Assembly (NCBI GenBank): GCA_034667465.1
Contig: JAXDJV010000003.1
Coordinates: 62,001 to 126,000, forward strand
Direction: 5' to 3'
Source: JAOBAU01 sp034667465
GTDB taxonomy: Bacteria > Acidobacteriota > Thermoanaerobaculia > Gp7-AA8
Length of the DNA: 64,000 nucleotides
The notes beneath the pieces were generated by a model. The model was not told where the DNA came from, did no database searches, and was given only the letters and a program-made list of their open reading frames with translations. A program made the position numbers and the translations under genes. Below are positions 7,987 to 16,847 of the stretch, piece by piece. The first letter of the stretch is position 1, and each line of letters starts with the position of its first letter.

Positions 7987-8556
7987 TCACCAGGCCGTTC
8001 GATCGCCTTTCTTCCAGTCCTTGTCCATATCGGAGAGGAAACTCGACAGATCTTCGGCGTGCTCTTCCTCGACCGCGAGGATCGATTCGAGGACGCGGCG
8101 CGTGGTGATGTCATCGTCGCCGATGAAACGAATCATCTCCGTGTACGAATCGATCGCCACCCGCTCCGCGACGAGATCCTCGCGAATCATCTCGACGAGC
8201 GTCGTCCCTTCGACGTACTCCGAATGCGAGCGCATCAACAACCCTTCCGGATTGAAGTTCGGCGAGCCGCCGAGCTGCGTGATCCGGCCGGCGAGCTGAT
8301 CGGCATGACCCTGCTCTTCATTCGCATGCTGCAGAAACTCCGCGGCGATCGGATCGGCGTGGATGCCCTGCGCCATGAAGTAGTGCCGCTTGTAGCGGAG
8401 CACGCAGACGATCTCGGTCGCCAGCGCTTCATTGAGCAGCTTGATCACTTTCTCGCGATCGGCGCGATAGCCGTCGGTCACCGCTCCCTCTTCAATGTGC
8501 TGCCGCGCGCGGCGGCGCAGCTCTTTTACGTCGGTCAGAAATGGTTTCTCAGTCAT
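7987..8556 (-). CDS. Ferritin-like / bacterioferritin-family protein
   Basis: A 189-residue four-helix ferritin-like protein. Iron-ligand patterns are visible: E in NEALATEIVCVLRYKRHY, ExxH in ANEEQGHADQL, E in REDLVAERVAIDSY, and ExxH in VEEEHAEDLSSFL. It probably oxidises and stores ferrous iron or protects against peroxide in the cytoplasm. ATG 8556 is chosen because GGAGAAG stands 4-5 bases upstream. An alternative ATG at 8571 would overlap the stop of the upstream glycosyltransferase (ATGA), so the two genes are coupled either way. Confidence 0.85.
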   Translation of the reverse strand: MTEKPFLTDVKELRRRARQHIEEGAVTDGYRADREKVIKLLNEALATEIVCVLRYKRHYFMAQGIHADPIAAEFLQHANEEQGHADQLAGRITQLGGSPNFNPEGLLMRSHSEYVEGTTLVEMIREDLVAERVAIDSYTEMIRFIGDDDITTRRVLESILAVEEEHAEDLSSFLSDMDKDWKKGDRTAW

Positions 8557-8567
8557 CGACTTCTCCT

Positions 8568-9713
8568 TCATCGGCGTTCGCCGCCGAACTGCGTGCTGGC
8601 CGCATCGTACTTCCGTCCGCGCCAGTGCAACTCGCCGCGGATTCCGGTGATCCACATCGAGCGCATAAAAATATATCCCCAGATCAAAGTCATGGGCGGA
8701 TGAAAGAGCAACGCATTCAGCGTGCCGTATCGCAGCGACCGGAAGAGAATGAGGCGTGTCAGCGAGATCGTTGCGACCGTCGCGAGCGACAGAACGCGCA
8801 GCGGCGGATAGAAAATCAGCGCGTACGGCAGCGAGTGCAGCGCGACCGCACAGACCGAGACGATGAGCGTCACCACGACGCTTCGCCCGAACACCGCGAA
8901 GCTGTTCTTCGTGAAGCCTTCGATCACCTCACGAAAGCCGTGGTACATCCGAATCGAGATCAGATCATCGGCGCGCACCGCGTGCGTCCGGCCGCCGTGC
9001 TGGCGGACGAGACGCGCCAGCGAGACGTCATCGACCACCGAGTCGCGCAACTCTTCGTGGCCGCCGAATGATTCGTAGACGTCGCGGCTGACCATGTTGC
9101 CGGGACCGCCGCCGATGCCGAGGCGGGGAAGAAGCGTGCGATTGGAAAGGAAGGTCGGGATGAATGAATAGACAGCCATCGCCAGCTGCGGCATCAGGAT
9201 CTTCTCGGCGAGCGTCTCCATTTCAAAGTGCGGAAGGAGCGCAAGCATCGCCACGCCGCTGCGCTGAAAGTACGCGACGGCGGCGCCGACCGCGTCGGGC
9301 GCGTAAATGACGTCGGCGTCGACGAAGAGGAGGATCTCACCGCTCGCGCGTTGTGAGCCGCGATGCAGCGCCGCCGGTTTGCCGAGCCAGCCGGGCGGCG
9401 GCTCTTCTCCGGCAACGACGATCAGCCGCGGATCTTCGGCGGCGATGCGGGCGAGGATCGCGCCGGTGCCGTCGACCGAACGATCATCGACGACGATCAC
9501 TTCGAGCGCGGCGTAACGCTGCGCGAGAAACGCGCGCACCGTTCGTTCGATCACACGCGCTTCATCGCGCGCAGGAATGACGACCGAGACGAGGGGCGGC
9601 GGCGCGACCTCGTCATGTGCGGCGCGCAGCCGCGGAATCAACGCGAGGTTGAGGAGGGTCGCCGCCAGGACGACGACCCAGAGGATCAGAACGGTGAGTG
9701 CGAAGAGGTGCAT
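8568..9713 (-). CDS. Family 2 glycosyltransferase, membrane-anchored
   Basis: A 381-residue protein. An N-terminal membrane helix (about 5-27) precedes a GT-A catalytic domain with VSVVIPARDEARVIERT, VDDRS, the DxD-type motif FVDADV and a D-D plus QHGGR acceptor region. Two to three hydrophobic helices follow at about 275-345. The overall layout resembles the HpnB/carotenoid-type glycosyltransferases that act on lipids at the inner membrane, but the acceptor cannot be read from sequence. It is followed in the same operon by the ferritin-like gene. Confidence 0.85.
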   Translation of the reverse strand: MHLFALTVLILWVVVLAATLLNLALIPRLRAAHDEVAPPPLVSVVIPARDEARVIERTVRAFLAQRYAALEVIVVDDRSVDGTGAILARIAAEDPRLIVVAGEEPPPGWLGKPAALHRGSQRASGEILLFVDADVIYAPDAVGAAVAYFQRSGVAMLALLPHFEMETLAEKILMPQLAMAVYSFIPTFLSNRTLLPRLGIGGGPGNMVSRDVYESFGGHEELRDSVVDDVSLARLVRQHGGRTHAVRADDLISIRMYHGFREVIEGFTKNSFAVFGRSVVVTLIVSVCAVALHSLPYALIFYPPLRVLSLATVATISLTRLILFRSLRYGTLNALLFHPPMTLIWGYIFMRSMWITGIRGELHWRGRKYDAASTQFGGERR

Positions 9714-9734
9714 GCGGCTGCGTGCCGCACGCGA

Positions 9735-10451
9735 TTATGCCGGTCCGACGCGGCGTTGTGCTTCCAGCGCGTACGGCGAGTCGGGGAACTCGGTGACGAT
9801 CCGGCGATACGTCTCGCGCGATTTGTCGCTGTTTCCCTGCGTGTCGTACGCATGCGCGAGCAGCACGAGCAGCGCATCGCCGGGGAGAATGGCGTCGTCG
9901 CGCTTCGCTACTTCCTGCTGCAGCTCGTTCGCAACCTGCTGCGCTTCACCCATCTCGATGCGCAGCTGATAGAGGCTGTAGCGCGCCGAGCCGGCGAAGA
10001 GATGCTTCGGCTGATTGCTGACGAAACGCTCGAGATACTTGCGCGCGCCCGGATAGTCGGCGCGAGCGGTGAGCATGCGCGAGAGATAGAGGCCGGCCAC
10101 GTCAGCGGCATCACTGCCGGAGTAGTTCGTGTCGACCTCTTTGAACATCGACTCCGCTTTGGCGTTGCGCTCGGCTTCCGTCTTGAACTTCGCGGTCGGA
10201 ATCGGCGGCTGCCCGGCAGGCGGCATGAGCGGCGAATCGAGAGTTTCGATCGCCTGTGCGAGCGAGTCCTGCGCTTTCTCTTCGCGATTTGCGCGATAGA
10301 AATAGATGCCGTAGCCAAGCACGGCGATGACGACAACGGCGAGCGTGATGCCGTACAACAGGCGCTGGTTTTCCTGCGCGCGCACCGACAACGAGCCGAT
10401 CTCGTCGACGAACTTGTCGTGCTTCAAATCTCTGCGATGCTGACGATCCAT
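9735..10451 (-). CDS. Membrane-anchored tetratricopeptide-repeat protein
   Basis: A 238-residue protein with a charged cytoplasmic N-terminus (MDRQHRRDLKHDKFVDEIG), one membrane helix at about 33-53 and a periplasmic helical-repeat region. TPR-like units include YPGARKYLERFVSNQ, GDALLVLLAHAYDTQGNSDK and SRETYRRIVTEFPDSPYALEA. The plan resembles YfgM-type proteins at the Sec translocon. ATG 10451 is used because GGAG lies 6-7 bases upstream; the frame itself extends further without a ribosome-binding site. It lies 21 bases upstream of the glycosyltransferase gene in the same direction. Confidence 0.78.
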   Translation of the reverse strand: MDRQHRRDLKHDKFVDEIGSLSVRAQENQRLLYGITLAVVVIAVLGYGIYFYRANREEKAQDSLAQAIETLDSPLMPPAGQPPIPTAKFKTEAERNAKAESMFKEVDTNYSGSDAADVAGLYLSRMLTARADYPGARKYLERFVSNQPKHLFAGSARYSLYQLRIEMGEAQQVANELQQEVAKRDDAILPGDALLVLLAHAYDTQGNSDKSRETYRRIVTEFPDSPYALEAQRRVGPA

Positions 10452-10553
10452 GAATAACTCCGAATTGAAAGTGGCGCACGATAACACAACGAAACCGGGC
10501 GCTGAATGCCCCGTGATCCGCGGCGAGCTCTGCCGGCGCAAAGCGTTAGTCAC

Positions 10554-10581
10554 GACTCAGCACTCGCGATTCAGGACTTAT
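10554..10581. repeat. Possible degenerate heptamer arm
   Basis: Four consecutive seven-base units can be read here (GACTCAG, CACTCGC, GATTCAG, GACTTAT). They resemble one arm of the heptamer hairpins at 29238, 38399 and 43535, but no clear inverted partner arm is visible. It lies in the 260-base divergent gap between the TPR gene and the polysaccharide deacetylase gene. Confidence 0.25.
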
Positions 10582-10710
10582 TTTGTCTAAGTTCGCCATC
10601 TTTTTGCCACGATTTGCGCTTAGAATTTTCTCCATCAGCGATTCACCGGAGGCATCTGCGTTGCAAACGCCATCCGGAACTCTGTGAACTCAGGAAACCA
10701 CGGGAGCACC

Positions 10711-12012
10711 ATGACAGCGCCGCGGCCGCTGCTGACCACGATCCTCGCCCTTCTTCTTTGCAACGCGATCTCGATTGCGACGGCGGGCGAAGGCCTGCCG
10801 ACCGCCACGGTCCTCTGCTATCACATCGTGGAGTCGCCGCAGGATCCACGCATGGAGATCAGCCGCGATCAGTTTCGCCAGCAGATGCGCTATCTCGAGA
10901 AAACCGGCTACAACGTCATCGCGCTGCGCGATCTCTATGATTACGTCGCCGGCAAAAAGGCGTCGATCCCGCGCAATGCGGTCGTAGTGACGATCGACGA
11001 CGGCTGGCGCAGCACGTTCACGGAAGTCTTCCCGGAGATGCAGCGGCACAAATTTCCGTTCACGGTATTCATTTATCCGAAGATCATCGGACAGACGACG
11101 CATGCATTGACGTGGAAGCAGGTGAAGACGATGGCGGATGCCGGCGTCGACATCCAGAGCCATTCGTTCTCGCATCCGTTCCTGACGAAGCGCCGCCACG
11201 CGACGCTCGATGAAAAGCAGTACAGCAGCTGGCTGCAGAACGAGCTCGCGGAGTCGAAGCGGGTGCTCGAGTTCCAGACCGGCCGCAGCGTCAACTTCCT
11301 CGCCTATCCGTATGGCGATTACGATCAGCGCGTGGCCTCGACCGCCGCGCGCGCCGGGTATAGCGCCGCGCTCACGTGCGATTTCGGCGCGGTGAAGCGC
11401 GGCAGCGATCCGCTGCGGATGAAGCGCGTCGTCGTCGAAAAACGAATGGACTTCGCCGCCTTCCGCCATTACCTCGGCGCACGGCCGATGCGCATTCAGG
11501 ATGTGACGCCGGTCCCGAACCAGTTGCTCGATCCCGGACAGTCGGTCATCGTCACCGCGCGCCTCACCGATCACAAAGACCTCGACCCGAAGTCGGTCGG
11601 CATGACGCTGCTGTCGAGCGTCGCCGGCGCCGCGATGCCGTTCGCATACGACCCGCAGAGCGGCGCCATCACCATGACGGTGAATGATGTGAAGGACGCA
11701 ATCGCCGCGAAGACGAAATACCTTCGCGCGCTGGTGTGGGGAACGGAACGGAAGAGCGGAAAGCGCGTCGAAGCGTCGCTGATTTTCCGGCTGCCCGAAC
11801 CAACTCCGCCAATGCTTCCGGTGACGGTCGATCCGGCAACGGGAGTTGCCCCTCCCGCGACGACGGTGCCGGCTGCAGTGGTTCCGGCGGCGATCGTTCC
11901 GTCGGAAGCCGCCGCGCCGCCGCCTGTGCCACGCGTTGAACCGGCAGGCGAGACCGCGCGTGCAACTCGCGGCGCCGCGCTGGCTGCGCCGCGGAAACTT
12001 CCCGCGCACTGA
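10711..12012 (+). CDS. Secreted polysaccharide deacetylase (NodB/CE4 family)
   Basis: A 433-residue protein with an N-terminal signal peptide (cleavage near residue 25, IATAG). The NodB domain spans about 30-270. It has the catalytic and metal Asp pair in VVVTIDDGW, the zinc H-x3-H motif in SHSFSHPF and AYPYGDYD. It removes N-acetyl groups from a polysaccharide in the envelope or outside the cell. A beta-rich region (about 270-350) and a Pro/Ala-rich low-complexity tail follow. ATG 10711 follows GGGAG; a GTG at 10684 is possible but has no ribosome-binding site. Confidence 0.9.
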   Translation: MTAPRPLLTTILALLLCNAISIATAGEGLPTATVLCYHIVESPQDPRMEISRDQFRQQMRYLEKTGYNVIALRDLYDYVAGKKASIPRNAVVVTIDDGWRSTFTEVFPEMQRHKFPFTVFIYPKIIGQTTHALTWKQVKTMADAGVDIQSHSFSHPFLTKRRHATLDEKQYSSWLQNELAESKRVLEFQTGRSVNFLAYPYGDYDQRVASTAARAGYSAALTCDFGAVKRGSDPLRMKRVVVEKRMDFAAFRHYLGARPMRIQDVTPVPNQLLDPGQSVIVTARLTDHKDLDPKSVGMTLLSSVAGAAMPFAYDPQSGAITMTVNDVKDAIAAKTKYLRALVWGTERKSGKRVEASLIFRLPEPTPPMLPVTVDPATGVAPPATTVPAAVVPAAIVPSEAAAPPPVPRVEPAGETARATRGAALAAPRKLPAH

Positions 12013-12048
12013 CCGTCGTCAGCTGAGCAGAGAATTCGTCCTCGCCTG

Positions 12049-12894
12049 ATGCAAATCATGGATGCTGCCGGATGGGAGGAGTTTCGCCTCGACACACTGG
12101 AAGAGATGGCGAGGTACGTCTTTCCATTCACAACCCCGATTAGCCGTCCGGTGGAACCCGAACGCGGGTACGCGTGGGGCACAGGTAACTACCTGCGCGA
12201 CGATGACAACGTGTGGCTTGTCACGAACGAGCATGTCGCAAGGCCGGCCAGGCACGAGAGCCTGTCGCACCTTCCGAAACTCAATGACGATTACGTGCGA
12301 GTCGAATCTCCATTCCATTGTCATCCCTGGCCGGACGACCTCGCGATTGCGCGGCTGAGTGAGGCCACCGTCCCTGCCAACGAGAAGATCCTCTCGACGT
12401 CGCACCTCGACAACGAATATCAGCCAGTGGAACACGAACTCTTGTTTTGGCTCGGATATCCCGGTAGCACCGCGACGCGGCACGAGTCCATTACCGAAGC
12501 AAATAAACGCTACTCATGGTTCGGCAGTTTGGAAACTCTCGCCGTGCCGGTTGTCTCACAGCAGTTAATCGACTGGCCTGACGGTTTGCCGGACGACTAC
12601 AAGCCCGATTCTCACATCCTCGTTCACTACCGGGCACACGGCCAACGCGGCAGGGGTGTACCCGATGCCGAGGCTCCAAACCCACACGGCATGAGCGGCA
12701 GCTTCCTTTGGGACACAAAGCGCGTCGCGTGTTGGCGCAGCGGAAAAGAATGGTCGCCGCAGTACGCGCGCGTCTGTGGCGTCGTTTGGACCACGTTTGC
12801 AAATCCCGACATGATCGTTGCCACCCCAATTCAGCAACTCCGGGGCTTGATGGACGTGAACAGCAGCGTGACTGGCCGCCCTACGGCAACTTGA
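12049..12894 (+). CDS. Trypsin-like serine protease domain protein
   Basis: A 281-residue protein without signal peptide. The chymotrypsin-like triad is readable: His62 in VTNEHVA, Asp96 or 97 in PDDLAIARL and Ser216 in GMSGSFL. The region between includes an FWLGYPG strand typical of trypsin-like cores. It is probably a cytoplasmic stand-alone peptidase or protease-fold sensor. Its composition is visibly less GC-rich than its neighbours, and it has no operon partner, consistent with horizontal acquisition. The 3' end overlaps the convergent yhbY by 14 bases. MDAAGW at 12058 is an alternative start. Confidence 0.75.
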   Translation: MQIMDAAGWEEFRLDTLEEMARYVFPFTTPISRPVEPERGYAWGTGNYLRDDDNVWLVTNEHVARPARHESLSHLPKLNDDYVRVESPFHCHPWPDDLAIARLSEATVPANEKILSTSHLDNEYQPVEHELLFWLGYPGSTATRHESITEANKRYSWFGSLETLAVPVVSQQLIDWPDGLPDDYKPDSHILVHYRAHGQRGRGVPDAEAPNPHGMSGSFLWDTKRVACWRSGKEWSPQYARVCGVVWTTFANPDMIVATPIQQLRGLMDVNSSVTGRPTAT

Positions 12895-13171
12895 TCGCCG
12901 GCTTCTCGTCCCGCTTTCGATAGAGAATCGCGGTCTTGCCGATGATCGCGGCGAGATCGGCGTCTGTCGCCGCGGCCAGCTCCTCGGCGAGGATGCGCCG
13001 CGCGTCCGACTCCTCCGCGTCGATCCTCACCTTGATCAGCTCGTGCGCGGTGAGTGACACCTTCGTTTCGGCGATCACCGAATCGCTCACGCGTCCTTTT
13101 CCAACGCGCACGACCGGTGACAGCTCGTGCGCGAGGCCTTTCAGGTACTGCCTCTGTTTCGCCGTCAGCAT
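12881..13171 (-). CDS. yhbY: YhbY-family CRM-domain RNA-binding protein
   Basis: A 96-residue protein that is a single CRM domain: LTAKQRQYLKGLAHELSPVV, then GKGRVSDSVIAE, HELIKVRI and a terminal IGKTAILYRKR strand. YhbY-type proteins bind pre-50S ribosomal particles and act in large-subunit maturation. The length is typical. The tail overlaps the convergent protease gene by 14 bases. Confidence 0.93.
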   Translation of the reverse strand: MLTAKQRQYLKGLAHELSPVVRVGKGRVSDSVIAETKVSLTAHELIKVRIDAEESDARRILAEELAAATDADLAAIIGKTAILYRKRDEKPAIKLP

Positions 13172-13186
13172 CGCTGCATCCTCTCA

Positions 13187-13224
13187 CAAAAAAAACGCCC
13201 CGCCGGCGCGAACCGGCGGGGCGT
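13187..13224 (-). terminator. Rho-independent terminator of the OmpA-family gene
   Basis: A 12-bp perfect stem (acgccccgccgg, 13195-13206, pairing with 13213-13224) has a cgcgaa loop. Read on the minus strand it is followed by eight U residues (A run at 13187-13194). It lies 25 bases downstream of the OmpA-family stop and upstream of yhbY. Confidence 0.92.
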
Positions 13225-13248
13225 CTTCGTTGCGAATGTGCGAGTCGA

Positions 13249-14703
13249 TTACGGGAGCGTCAGGCGAATCACGACACGGCGGTTGCGCAGGCGGCCTTCC
13301 GCGGTGTTGTTGTCGCCGGCCGGATCCTGTCCGTCGCGGCCTTCCACCGTGATGCGCGCCGGATCGATTCCGTGGCGGGTCACGAGGTAGTCGCGAACGG
13401 CCTCGGCGCGACGGCGGTCGAGATCGTTGTTCGGTCCGGTTGCTTCACGATTGTCGTTGTAGCCGATGACGAGCGCGGTCGCCGTCGGTTCCTGCTTCAT
13501 GCGGAGCGCGACGTCGTCGAGAATCGCCTTGGCGATGTTGGTCAGACGTGCCGAGCCCGGCTCGAAGTGGATTTCGTCGGTACGAAGCTCCGTCGGCGTG
13601 TGCGCCGGAACGGTGACCGGCGGCGCCTCAGGCGGCGGAACCGGAGCCGGCATCGGAGCTGGCGGCGGCGGAACCGGAACCGGAGGAGGTGGCGGCGGCG
13701 GAATGGCAGCCGCGAGATGCATCGGAGCGTACGTCAGTCCAACGAGTCCGCCGATCGAGCAGTCATCGAGCTCGGTGATGCGGCACTCGTCATTGTCTTT
13801 GCCGAACTTGGTGACGTTCCAGCGAACGCCGCCGTTGATGGCCCAGCCGCTGTCGCCGAACCAGTGACGGATACCGGTCACGAGGAACACCGGCGCTTCC
13901 GGCTTGAAGTCTCCGCCGTTGTACCAGACGCTGTTCACTTCCGTGATCCAGTTGGTCGTCTTCCACCAGTTCAGCGGAACATTGAGACCGCCGTCGAGGC
14001 GGAGCTCGTTCGGAAGCTCGACCTTGCGTGCGCCGGTCGGGAAGTTGCTCTTGTCTGCGGCGCGGTTACCGATGATCGCGTACGAACCGGCCAGCGATGC
14101 GATGCCGTGCGTCCAGTGAACGCCGAGACCGTAGTTCGTGTTGCCGGTCGCGATGCCACTGTTGTCGTCGCCCGTCGGTGCGTCGACGAAGAACGACATG
14201 GCGATCTTCGACGGAGCAGCAGGATCGGTGAACGCGAACTTCGTCGCGAGGTGCGCATTGCCGATGCCGCTGTCGGTGAAGCTGCCGTTGTAGAAGTATC
14301 CGTTGATGAAGCCGACGCGATCGTTGCCGTGGTTCTGAAGACGATCCCACGGGAGCGATGCGGAAACTTCCCAGCGATCGGTGATGCCGTAGCCGATCGA
14401 CGCGCTCAAGCGATACAGGTCATAGCCCATATCTTTGTAACCGCGCCTGCTGAGCGGCGCGAACTGGCGAGCGGGTCCGGCCAGCAGATCGTAATCGTTG
14501 AGGTAAATGCCGAACGACAGATCGCCGCGCTTCAAGGTGTCCGCGGTCACCGTATTGAAGAGTCCGGTCTCGCCGCTGGCTGTTGGCGCGACTAACCCGA
14601 TCTGATCTTCCCGGGTCAACGTCATGCCCTGTGCGAAAAGCCCCGGGGTCACCACCAAAAAGCACAAGAGAGAAATGAGCAACCGATGTTTGTGATGCAA
14701 CAA
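13249..14703 (-). CDS. OmpA-family outer-membrane protein with beta-barrel domain
   Basis: A protein of about 484 residues. A signal peptide (LLISLLCFLVVTPGLFAQ) is followed by a beta-barrel-like region (about 30-330), a Pro-rich linker (about 345-385) and a C-terminal OmpA domain that binds peptidoglycan. The latter has EIHFEPGSARLTNIAKAILD, VIGYNDN and RRRAEAVRDYLV. It tethers outer membrane to cell wall. TTG at 14703 is the likely start: AGGAGG stands 7 bases upstream and no ATG or GTG fits as well. A strong terminator follows at 13187-13224. Confidence 0.88.
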   Translation of the reverse strand: MLHHKHRLLISLLCFLVVTPGLFAQGMTLTREDQIGLVAPTASGETGLFNTVTADTLKRGDLSFGIYLNDYDLLAGPARQFAPLSRRGYKDMGYDLYRLSASIGYGITDRWEVSASLPWDRLQNHGNDRVGFINGYFYNGSFTDSGIGNAHLATKFAFTDPAAPSKIAMSFFVDAPTGDDNSGIATGNTNYGLGVHWTHGIASLAGSYAIIGNRAADKSNFPTGARKVELPNELRLDGGLNVPLNWWKTTNWITEVNSVWYNGGDFKPEAPVFLVTGIRHWFGDSGWAINGGVRWNVTKFGKDNDECRITELDDCSIGGLVGLTYAPMHLAAAIPPPPPPPVPVPPPPAPMPAPVPPPEAPPVTVPAHTPTELRTDEIHFEPGSARLTNIAKAILDDVALRMKQEPTATALVIGYNDNREATGPNNDLDRRRAEAVRDYLVTRHGIDPARITVEGRDGQDPAGDNNTAEGRLRNRRVVIRLTLP

Positions 14704-14879
14704 GATCACACCTCCTAAAAGATTCGCACGGTCTCCGTCCGCGGCCTTTATCCGCCGCATTACAAAACGTGTGCCAGAGCCGCTGAGGCTCCTCCCCGTA
14801 AAATCTTCATCTGTTTGAGCTTACCATAAGGTGAGTCGCGCACCCTCAGACTACGGCCACGACGAGGATCTGAATTCAA

Positions 14880-16172
14880 ATGAAAAATCTGACCGCATTG
14901 CTGCTTCTGGCAATTCTTGCCAGCCCCTCTTTCCTCTCTGCGCAGCAGCCGGCGCCTCCTCCTCCCCCGCCTCCGGCTGACGCTCCGGCACCGCCGCCAG
15001 CTCCCGCTCCGCCGACCGACGGCGTTCCCGCGACGGCCGCACCGGCCCAGGACGAATCACCATCGGTGCTCTCGCGCGCGGCGAGCAGCGCCTACGACCG
15101 GCGTGATGCATTTCCTTCCGTCAACATCTACCTGCCGGAAGGCCAGGCCAGCATCCGCCTGCGCAAACTGATCAAGAACGTGCTGTTCGAAAGTCAGATC
15201 GACTACAAGTTCGTCGAAGGCGACATCTCGACGTACCTTCGCTACAAGTACTACGCGCGCAACTTCACCTACAAGATCGGCGTCTTCGACACGATCGGCT
15301 TCCCGAACATCGGCCAGAGCGGCGTCGAGTTCGAGCGCGTGCGCGGCGGTCTGCTCCTCGTGGAGTTTCCGCGCGACTACAACAATCGCTACTTCTGGCT
15401 CGTGCAGGACGATCGCCTCACGTTCGGCAACATCCAGGACGTCGACAACCGGAAGAACAACATCTACACGAAGCTCGGCTATCAGTACGGGACGCAGTTT
15501 GATGAGCGGATGAACGCGATCGTCGGCGAATCACGGGGCCGCATCGTTCCCGTGCTGACGGCATTCCGCGAGATCGGTCCGCAGAAGTTCGGACTCGCCG
15601 CCGCCGTCACCGAATCGGCGCGCATCTCAACCGGCGATTACAAGTACACGAAGCTCGAGGCAGAGGCGCTGCGTCGAATCGACATCACCGGAACTTCGTT
15701 TCTCTTCAGCCGTCTGCACGTCGGTACGTTCCTCACGAAAGGGACGAACCCGAATGCCGACGCGCTGCCCGACACCGAGCGCTACACGATTCCTCGCTAT
15801 GAGCTGTTCCAGCTCGGCGGCCGCGAAGCGCTGAAGTCGATCGGCGTTGACAAAGCATCCGGCACGAATGAACTGCACATGACGACGGAGTACTTCGTTC
15901 CGATCTTCCGCAACAGGGACTTCCGCACCTGGCTGCTGCACTGGAACACGCTCTACGGAATCGGTTACGTCGGCGCCGGCACGGCGACGTTCCGCTCATC
16001 CGACATCACGAAGACCGAGAACTTCGTCGTCGACGGCGGCATCGGTACGGAAGCGTCGCTGCGCATCCGCGACTTCGACGTGTTGTTCAGCGTCATCTAC
16101 GCGCACACGTTCAAGTCGCCGGACGACATGAAGGGAAACAAAGTGCGCTTCTCGATTCGCACCATTCGCTGA
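14880..16172 (+). CDS. Outer-membrane beta-barrel protein (Omp85-like C-terminal barrel)
   Basis: A 430-residue protein. A signal peptide ending in LSAQQ is followed by a Pro/Ala-rich linker (about 23-60), then a region dense in alternating aromatic beta-strands. VFDTIGFPNIGQSGVEFERVRGG and LFQLGGREALKSIGVDKASG resemble the surface-antigen barrel strands of BamA/Omp85 proteins, including the G-x-x-x-LRG-type turn region. No POTRA domain is present, so it is a barrel only. The function is unknown. The Pro-rich linker parallels that of the OmpA-family neighbour, which is divergent across a 176-base gap. Confidence 0.75.
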   Translation: MKNLTALLLLAILASPSFLSAQQPAPPPPPPPADAPAPPPAPAPPTDGVPATAAPAQDESPSVLSRAASSAYDRRDAFPSVNIYLPEGQASIRLRKLIKNVLFESQIDYKFVEGDISTYLRYKYYARNFTYKIGVFDTIGFPNIGQSGVEFERVRGGLLLVEFPRDYNNRYFWLVQDDRLTFGNIQDVDNRKNNIYTKLGYQYGTQFDERMNAIVGESRGRIVPVLTAFREIGPQKFGLAAAVTESARISTGDYKYTKLEAEALRRIDITGTSFLFSRLHVGTFLTKGTNPNADALPDTERYTIPRYELFQLGGREALKSIGVDKASGTNELHMTTEYFVPIFRNRDFRTWLLHWNTLYGIGYVGAGTATFRSSDITKTENFVVDGGIGTEASLRIRDFDVLFSVIYAHTFKSPDDMKGNKVRFSIRTIR

Positions 16173-16193
16173 TCGCTCGATCGCCGCAAACGC

Positions 16194-16230
16194 AAAGTGG
16201 CGACCCGGACGGGTCGCCACTTTTGTTTTT
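16194..16230 (+). terminator. Rho-independent terminator after the barrel gene
   Basis: The stem agtggcgaccc (16196-16206) pairs with gggtcgccact (16211-16221) across a four-base loop and is followed by tttgttttt. It lies between the convergent genes 14880-16172 and 16245-16748. Confidence 0.88.
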
Positions 16231-16244
16231 GAAGGATGTGATCG

Positions 16245-16748
16245 TTACTGGTGCAGGTCGATCTTCACGGTGCGAACGCCAACGACGCCACGCAGCACGT
16301 GAACGGCCATGTCTTTCTGCAGTTCGTATTTCACCGTGCCGGCGACGAGCAGCGCGCCGTTGTCGGAGTCGATGCGGAAGTTGCAACCGTCGAGACTGCG
16401 CTGGCTGGCCAGTGCGCGCTCGGCGCGACGTTCGATCGCTTCGTCGTCAGGCGGCTCGATGATCTGCACGAGGTTCGCGACGCGCTCGTATCCGAGATCG
16501 CGCGCCATCTTGCTCGCCGCTTCCGCACCCGCCTTGCCGGCGGCGCGGCCGCGAATCACCACGATTCCGCCAACCTCTACGACCCGGAGATCGTCGACGC
16601 CGAGGTTCGCAGCGCGGAACTGAGCGCTGAGGTCGTTCGTTGCCGGCTGCTGCTTCGCGCCCGCAAGGGCGACGGCCGGAATGGCGACGGCGACGAGCAG
16701 CGCGATGCAAAGTGCACTGCCGAGGCTGGTTCTGATCGTGCGAGTCAT
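16245..16748 (-). CDS. Secreted protein with two BON domains
   Basis: A 167-residue protein with a signal peptide (LCIALLVAVAIPAVALAGA). The first BON-like domain (about 45-100) contains VVEVGGIVVIRGRAAG and RVANLVQIIEP. The second (about 105-167) contains ALASQRSLDGCNFRIDSDNG, LLVAGTVK and VVGVRTVKIDL. BON domains bind phospholipids or support envelope integrity (OsmY-type). ATG 16748 begins a typical signal peptide; upstream in-frame codons do not. Confidence 0.85.
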   Translation of the reverse strand: MTRTIRTSLGSALCIALLVAVAIPAVALAGAKQQPATNDLSAQFRAANLGVDDLRVVEVGGIVVIRGRAAGKAGAEAASKMARDLGYERVANLVQIIEPPDDEAIERRAERALASQRSLDGCNFRIDSDNGALLVAGTVKYELQKDMAVHVLRGVVGVRTVKIDLHQ

Positions 16749-16847
16749 GATGTTATTTGCACTCCTGGCCGAAACTTGAGCAGGCGGCGTGCCACGTTCG
16801 CGGATCTCGATTTCCAAATACTTTAGCACGCGCAAACGCAAAAAGTT

